Shown here: piece by piece, positions 55,836 through 64,000 of the stretch
Layout of the letters: every line of letters begins with the position of its first letter
Numbering within the stretch: the stretch's first letter is position 1
Assembly (NCBI GenBank): GCA_030704615.1
Contig: CM060731.1
Coordinates: 92,236,756 to 92,300,755 of the forward strand
Origin: Takakia lepidozioides
Taxonomy: Eukaryota > Streptophyta > Takakiopsida > Takakiales > Takakiaceae
DNA: 64,000 nucleotides
Direction: 5' to 3'
Notes under the pieces: generated by a model
The model's input: the letters and a program-made list of their open reading frames with translations, nothing else
Databases searched by the model: none
What the model was told of the DNA's origin: nothing
Position numbers and translations under genes: made by a program

Positions 55836-58800
55836 CTAATCAACTTGAACATCATCATCCGGAGCTTCTTCGTCCTCATCAAGCTGCAAGTCTTCTTGGT
55901 CATCGGAGTCATCGTCATAAATGGTCTGGTCAGCAAAAGGCACATCTGAATCATTTTCCACCTTGTTTTCAATGACCATGTCTTTATCTTCTTCTCCAAC
56001 ATCCGCATTTGATGGAGCCTCATCGTATAGGGTCCGGGTTGCATTCTCCGGGGCATCATCATCATCTTGTACCCCCCCAACCTTGGCCAACATCAGCATC
56101 ATCATGACCAGACTCTTTCTCCTCCGCATTTGCCTCGCCCCACGTAGATCCCTGACCATGATAGATACATCTTCCTCTTGGCTTAACATGCACAACCACC
56201 TTCCAATTTCCGCCTCTTGTTTTGTCTTCGGATAAGAAAACTTGCTCCAGGTCTGAAGGCCATGCAAAAGGCTCATCGGAGGGACGATGAGCACTCGTGA
56301 GCCTATCTGCATTGACGCGTAAGAAACCACACTCGTCTTTCACTAGTGTTGCGGAGGCCCCCTAACATGTGGCTGGAACCACCTTCCCTTGAAGATAAGA
56401 GGCTGGTACCTTGTATACTGAAGTTGGAGTATGCTCTCAAGCTCCCCAATGTAGTTGAGTGTGCTCATGATAGGTCGTGTATCTCCCTTGCCCCACACTG
56501 AGTCTTGCCAATATGTGGTACACAAGCCAGAATCAAACATTGTTTTGCGGTTCATGTCAAGAGCACGAATGCGGAAATGACGACCGTGCTCCCAAACCGC
56601 CATGTATGAGGTTGCGAATTGAGAGGGGCCCCTTGTAATGTCTTGCACCAAATCTGAAACCACCTCACCACGAGCAATGACGTCCTCAACTTCAGTAGAA
56701 GCCAATGGCGGAATGGACTTAGAGGCTGCAATTCCATGGGCAAATCTTGTGAAGAAACATTCCCACGTCGGGCGCCCCTTCCTCGTGGCCAAGCGCGTCT
56801 AGTCTCTCTTGCATGGTTCCGCCTCCACGCAGCCGTCTTCTCCTATCGTTGCTAAACAAGGTTATTGTATCTTGCCTCCCACTCATGTATGGATGGGGTG
56901 TTCTTCAGTATGAACTCATGCGCTTGCTCAATCACCATGATCGGAAATTTTACCCTCTTCAACTTTTTAGGCAAAACAATGTCTTTGGTTCGTGCATCCT
57001 CCTCTTCTTTCCACATCCGAGGGGCTTCCTCATCCACCCTTGCCATATCGGATATTGCACATTTTGTGGATATATTTTGTGCAATATCGCATGCATGCAT
57101 AATGATATTGATGGTGTTTAAAGTGAAATATGTACCGCCCAATATGACAACTCGTAGAAGATTAAAAGTCGTTTCATGCCGGGCACCTCCACTTCACCGA
57201 TCGTGTCCGCATGGGCCTCCTTCCATCGATCTTCCCAAAACTGCCCGGATGGTGTCACAGGGGAGGGACGTATCTTCTCTTTGCCATCAAACAAGTGTTT
57301 GTCTCTTCTTCTCCATGGATAGCTCGTAGGAAGAACAGGCATGTGTGGTACCCTTTGGTGCTCAGCCCCGAGCAAATAATTAGTCATGTACACATCTCGT
57401 CACATTAGCAAAGACAAAAAGTTGTCATGTGCATGGCCCATAGTGCCATCTACCCCACTAGGGTGCACAAGACTGTCGCCGTTACTTCAATCAATCCCAA
57501 TCCTCATCGATATTATCCCTTGACAAGTAACTGTACGCGGGTTCTTCATGGGGAACATAATATACCTGGATAATCATGCACTGTCCAAAACAAGATGTCT
57601 CTCATCTGAAAAGATTGTCTGGCCATATGGTCAAGTGAAGCATCCAATGTCGAGACCCCTCTCCATAGCTCCTTAAGTTCATCAACTAGGGGTCACAAGT
57701 ACGTGTCTATGTGTTTCACTTGTTTCTTCCCTATGAGACATTCACATCATTGTTTCAATGCTCCACCATGCTAATTATATTTCATGGGCAATAACACATC
57801 TTACTCCATGATTACATTGACCACTCATCAATCTTCCATCGGAATTGCGCTAGAGGTCAGAAGATTAATGCAAAATCCAAGGGAATAATAAGCATGGATT
57901 AATGGGAACACTCACCTGGTACAATGGCAGCCAACATGATATGGCCTTTTCTTATTGAAAGATACGGAGGGATGTTGTAATTCATCATGGTCACCGGCCA
58001 AGTGGAATGACTACATGACTGGATAGAGTATGGGTTGACCCCATCCGTGGAGAAGCCGAGGTGGACATGTCATGGGTCGTGCAAGAGAAAATGCCATCTC
58101 TCTTTAGTATGCCTCCATGCTTGTGAATCTTGTGGCCCGCACACCTTTCCCCGGGGGCTCCGATGCGAGGCGTGTCATCTCATCAGTTTTGCCAATGAGG
58201 GGCTTCGGTAGTGTGCCTTCAATCGCGGGATGATCGGAAAGTAATGCATTTTCTAGGATAAAATACCCCACGTTCCCCACATATAATCATCCCATTAGTA
58301 CACATAATACAACACCCTTATGTCTTTCTTTTATGCGGTCTCTCCCTCATTAGGGCATGAATGGTCAAAACCGAACATCGCTAGTATTACTTACTCCTAG
58401 AGCCACAATCAGATCTTGCATGAGTACTACTCTATAAACCCTAAACTTTGTGGAATATACTTTACATGCATTGAGAGAATTAAACAAAAAAAAAATCCAT
58501 GCGAGGGGGAATGGCGCATACCTTGCGTGGTATTTTTTTTCCCTTGGACATCATCCCGATCGGTCTTTCTTGCACTTTGGGCACTTGGTGAGACGCAAAT
58601 CCTCTCCGTAGTATAGGGTTTCGTCACAGGTACATGCATGAAAAATCTTATAGCCCATCCCCACAGAGTCCAAGACTTCGCACGCCTCTTTCCGCGACCG
58701 TGGCATCTTGGGTTTCAAGTGTGGAGCAAGGATATAGTCCGTAATAGTTTCCATTATGGCAGACATCCCAACATTACTTATGTCAAATCGAATTTGAAGA

Positions 58801-59192
58801 TTGAGCAAAAGTAAGATTGTTGAAAGTCGACTCACTTTCGCCCCTTCGTACAAGAGAGTTCTTGCCTCCCTCTCCATGTCATTTGAGGGGGCAATTTCAC
58901 GATCATCGATTGGCCGGCCAGTTTCTTCTCCATGGGATGCATCAGCACCCACATGATGTATTAAGAGATCCTCCATGGCTTGCACATCCTCCTGGTTAAT
59001 TCCATCCTCATTATTGTTGTCACTGTCACTGTCATTGTCATCGTCATCATTGTTCGGTACTTCATCAACGGTGGGGGCAGCTTCTCGCCCACGATTCCCA
59101 CCTGATGTACTTGGGTTGTTTAATTCAGATAGGGTGCCAAGAGAAAGGACCGGTAGGGGAAGAACAAAGTCTTGATATGAAGAAATGAACAT
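55836..59192 (-). pseudogene. TNP2-type CACTA transposase (broken)
   Basis: N-terminal part at 59192-58551: NDMEREARTLLYEGAKVSRL, LLNLQIRFDISNVG, and a zinc-ribbon-like CTCDETLYYGEDLRLTKCPKCKK. The core at about 58110-57900, in changing frames, reads STDGVNPYSIQ, STWPVTMMNYNIPPYLSIRK and GHIMLAAIVP, the conserved TNP2 block around a catalytic Asp. The DUF4218-like region is near 57390-56850. The DUF4216-like region is at 56792-56062 (YIGELESILQLQYTRYQPLI, DEPFAWPSDLEQVFLSEDKT). The protein ends in a very acidic tail (55990-55836). Many frameshifts are present. Confidence 0.75.
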
Positions 59193-59399
59193 ACGGGCAT
59201 ATATTATAATGTGTCATTGCAACAATACAACTTATTATAAGCGAAATGCAAACAACAACCTTCAATGTGTGGGGGGATGCTAGAGTGTGAGCCTAGCCAC
59301 GCGAGCCAAGGAAGCTTGTGAGCCCAAGAGCCTGGTGAGCCCAGTCGACGTGGCACGAGAATGGGGGAAGATGCAGGGTGTATTTCCGCGGATGAGCAC

Positions 59400-59655
59400 C
59401 CATTACCGCGGAAACACGGCAAATTGACAAACACAGCAAACACGACAAACCCTAACCCTAACCTTTAGCGTACTGCCATGTTCGTGAAGGAAAACAGACT
59501 GGGAATTAAGCTGACGTCATTACCGCACAAACACGACAAGCACGGCAAACCGGGGAAACACTGCAAATCGGAACCTCAAACCCTAACCCTAACCCTTAGC
59601 GAACTGCCATGTTCGTGGAGGGAAACAGGGCCGGGAATTAAGCGGGCATTAGGCA
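59400..59655. repeat. Duplicated block with telomere-like CCCTAACCCTAAC
   Basis: AAACCCTAACCCTAACC..TTAGCG followed by ACTGCCATGTTCGTG(A/G)AGG occurs at about 59450 and again at about 59578, each preceded by a CACGACAA...GGCAAA stretch. The telomere-like motif is only two or three units long. Confidence 0.65.
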
Positions 59656-59708
59656 TATGATAATTTTTATTTTATTTTATTTATTTCCCCCCCCCCCTTT
59701 GGGCATTT

Positions 59709-60100
59709 GAGTAGATGTTGTCGACGATCATCGTGAATTCATGGTCATGAAGAAATTGAGTGCGTTGACACACTCAGTTTTGCGTTGGGGGGGAGGAAAA
59801 AAAAAAAAAATCCCCCTCCTCCCCCCGGAGAACTGTGTGCGTCAAAGCACTCAATTTCTTCATGATCATGATTTCAGGATGATCATCGACGACAGTGTTG
59901 TGCGTCCAGATTTTCACCCCACCCGGTGGGTTTTGGGGAAAAAAAAAAAAAAATAAAAAAATCCCCCCCCCCCCCCCCCCAGGCTGAGAACTGAGTGCGT
60001 CAACACACTCAATTTTTTTCATGATCATGATTTCAGTATGATCATTGACGACATCGACGACAATGTTGTGCGGGTCCGGATTTTCACCCCGGGTACCCGG
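59709..60100. repeat. Inverted plus direct repeat array (three units)
   Basis: Units at 59825-59940 and 59988-60105 are direct repeats (GAGAACTGNGTGCGTCAANNCACTCAATTT, then TCATGATCATGATTTCAG and TTTTCACCCC). The unit at 59712-59795 is the same sequence inverted. Homopolymers of A and C (59805-59825, 59940-59980) separate them. No coding content. Confidence 0.7.
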
Positions 60101-60105
60101 CGGGT

Positions 60106-61917
60106 TAGGGTCAGCATTTTTTTTATTGGTGATTTTTCGCCATTTGGCCGCCTGAAAATCCCCTTGGCGAATGAAACAAAGGGAAAAAGAGGTCCAAATA
60201 AGGCAGTTTTCGCCAAAAACTGGGGGTCTCAAAAAGGTCCTCGTCTATGGACCCACGGGGCAGCACAGATGTAGCCATGGCGGGCCCCATGTAGGATGAT
60301 CTGACAGGCTAGATGAGGAGTGGGTTTAGGATAGCCTCCTTCGTTTCTCAAGGAGATGCTCGTCGCCAGTCTTGCGAGAACTATACGGCTTTCAACTATT
60401 TCTGTACTTCACCTTCTATTGCTCATCAACATCCATTTGATTCGCAAAATATGGCAAGGGTGGAAATACATGTAGCCTACCAATTCGAGGAAAATTACCT
60501 AGAGTGGGCCACTACCCTACACCCAATATATATAGCCACTCCTACCCCTTTTCAAAATCCTTAAAAAAACCCTGGTTAGGATCCGGGTTACCTATCCGGA
60601 TCCGGACCCGTGCCATCACCAAAAACTTGGATCCTGACCCGGGTTCATTTTAAAATCGAACCCAGACCCGCCAGCTAGGTCCAGAACCCGTTAAACCCGC
60701 TACTCGCGGGCCATAGTTGTATAGCCATCTCTCCTAGTTCACTAGTTGACTTTCTAGAGAGTTCTACTTTCTAGATAGTTCTACTATTGTCGGTGGGTTG
60801 AAAAGCAACTCACTAGTGGGTGTGGCTGCTGCAGGAGTATACTTATAGGAACAGTGACCACAAAAGGTTGGGCCTTGGTGAGAGTGGGGCCAGGTGGGAT
60901 CGCGGCTTGGGGCTCGTCTTCAAGGTGGAGCGCTTGGGGCTGGTGGAGGTGGGACTAGCTGCGTGAAGTGCTTGGGGTAGGAGTGCTTGGGATTGATGAA
61001 GTAGGGCTGGGGGGAATTGGGTCGATCATCGTGCTTCTAAAAGGGACTCAATATGTCGTATTTGCCGTGTTTGGAAGTTTTACTGTGTTCACCTTTTCTT
61101 CCAAAATATACGCTTCCACAATAATAGGACCCCATCTAAACCCTGTCCTCCGTTATAGGACTTGCTTCTCCCTCCTCTAAACCCTGGGCTCACGCTTAGA
61201 GGGCAAAGCGTGAGCCGAGCTCCTGGGCTCACGCCGTAGCTACGCTCCAATGTGTGCATGCATCAAATATGTCAATTAGTAATTACATGTATGTGCGCAA
61301 CGTCACGCATGCAAAGTTTCAAACCTAATCAAAATAATTTGCCCCCCCCCCAAGGACGCGTTCACCCTGTCAACCATTTTGTTTATTGTGAAAGAAAATC
61401 CTCTCATGCCCATTGCACCCATCAAACGGATGTGGCTCAAGCTTCACTTTTTCCCACATGTGGTTGAATATGTGTGCAACACATATGCAAAGATTCAACC
61501 ACCCCCCCAAAAAAAAACAAAAAACATTTGCCTCCCCAATGACGCACTCATCCTTGAACCAATTTTAAATTAAATGAATTTTAAATGAATTTTAAATGAA
61601 TATTCCAGTGATGACAAAGTCGGAACTGGTTTTAGGTTAGGCGAGAATATGCTCTCTTTCTATCGTTCGTAGTTCGTTTCGTTAAGGCGCCAATTTCCGA
61701 GCTATGTATGTCAAATCCGCGCACTTGCATCATATGCGCGGCGGGTGTGTGGAATGGAGGGTTTGGGGATGTACATATACCATGTACTGTGTTGTGCATG
61801 TCCTAGTGCTGGGTCCGATGTCTTGGTAGCGATCAGATGTGTTGGCTTCAATGCTCCGCCATTAGAATGTTGGTGAGCTGGATATGCCTACCTTGATTTT
61901 TTATATATGGGGTGCAG
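60106..61917. other. Intergenic sequence upstream of the glutathione reductase exons
   Basis: No exon of the N-terminal half of glutathione reductase was found here. A CCGGATCC/GGATCCGGACCCG-rich patch lies at 60585-60710 and a G-rich imperfect repeat (GGGGCTGGTGGAGGTGGGAC) near 60920. Nothing else is recognised. Confidence 0.35.

Positions 61918-64000
<2,083 letters not shown>

Larger units (their letters stand above)
54151..59192 (-). mobile_element. Decayed CACTA (En/Spm-type) element with TNP2 transposase
   Basis: The left end is probably CACTATTGCAAATAGGGGGG at 54151, followed by a 400-bp zone of GCGACG motifs. TNP2-type transposase segments run on the minus strand from 59192 to 55836. 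The matching right terminus was not found in 59.2-60.3 kb, so the right boundary and any target duplication are unresolved. The termini differ from those of the three PPR/OSB-carrying elements, so this need not be their helper. Confidence 0.6.

Noticed and set aside
59440-59600. Chromosome end or interstitial telomere
   Set aside because: Only two or three CCCTAA-type units, duplicated as part of a longer block.

Overview
The window is nuclear DNA of a streptophyte with a large, repeat-rich genome. Evidence: a spliced NERD/C3H44-type gene with a U12 intron, a glutathione reductase remnant, plant PPR and OSB gene fragments, an eS7 ribosomal protein fragment, chromodomain Ty3/gypsy elements, DUF4283-type plant LINE ORF1, TNP2-type CACTA transposase and tRNA-derived SINEs. 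The PPR/OSB debris and the DNMT3-like domain suggest a non-seed plant or charophyte, but the species cannot be fixed from this sequence.

Layout. 1-3730: right end of a CACTA-like element full of PPR and OSB gene debris. 3.9-6.5 kb: minisatellite, a dispersed repeat (inverted copy at 25.6-26.5 kb), an AACCG-rich MITE-like element and a LINE 3' fragment. 6.5-14.6 kb: minus-strand chromodomain Ty3/gypsy element whose integrase is split by a 3.76-kb CACTA element (8663-12419; 3-bp target duplication GCG). 15.2 kb: eS7 fragment. About 15.9-25.2 kb: a second, very different Ty3/gypsy element. 25.2-32.1 kb: LINE fragments. 32.1-39.8 kb: a second CACTA element (target duplication TAT) lodged in a LINE endonuclease. 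39.8-43.3 kb: LINE and nested SINEs. 44.1-52.1 kb: the only gene that looks intact, a 10-exon PHD-SWIB-Plus3-GYF-CCCH gene (predicted 1408 aa). 52.7-54.1 kb: LINE and integrase scraps. 54.15-59.2 kb: decayed TNP2-type CACTA element. 59.2-61.9 kb: repeats. 61.9 kb to the end: 3' half of a glutathione reductase gene.

Most notable is the plus-strand gypsy element at about 17-25 kb. Its order is Gag (two zinc knuckles) - aspartic protease - C5 cytosine DNA methyltransferase (DNMT3-like, motifs I, IV, VI, VIII and X visible) - reverse transcriptase - RNase H - integrase - C-terminal PHD finger. It therefore carries a DNA-methylation writer and a probable histone-tail reader. This copy is dead: among other lesions, a frameshift lies just after the catalytic PCQ motif. 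Retrotransposon-borne DNMTs have been reported in dinoflagellates and charophytes; the DNMT plus PHD combination seen here deserves attention.

A second theme is gene-fragment cargo. Three CACTA-like elements with related ends all carry mixtures of PPR and OSB-like (PDF motif) fragments, both from organelle-targeted nucleic-acid-binding protein families. The NERD-like gene is itself a predicted chromatin/RNA-silencing factor with WG/GW Argonaute-hook motifs, an AT-AC U12 intron, and a Harbinger-type MITE in another intron.
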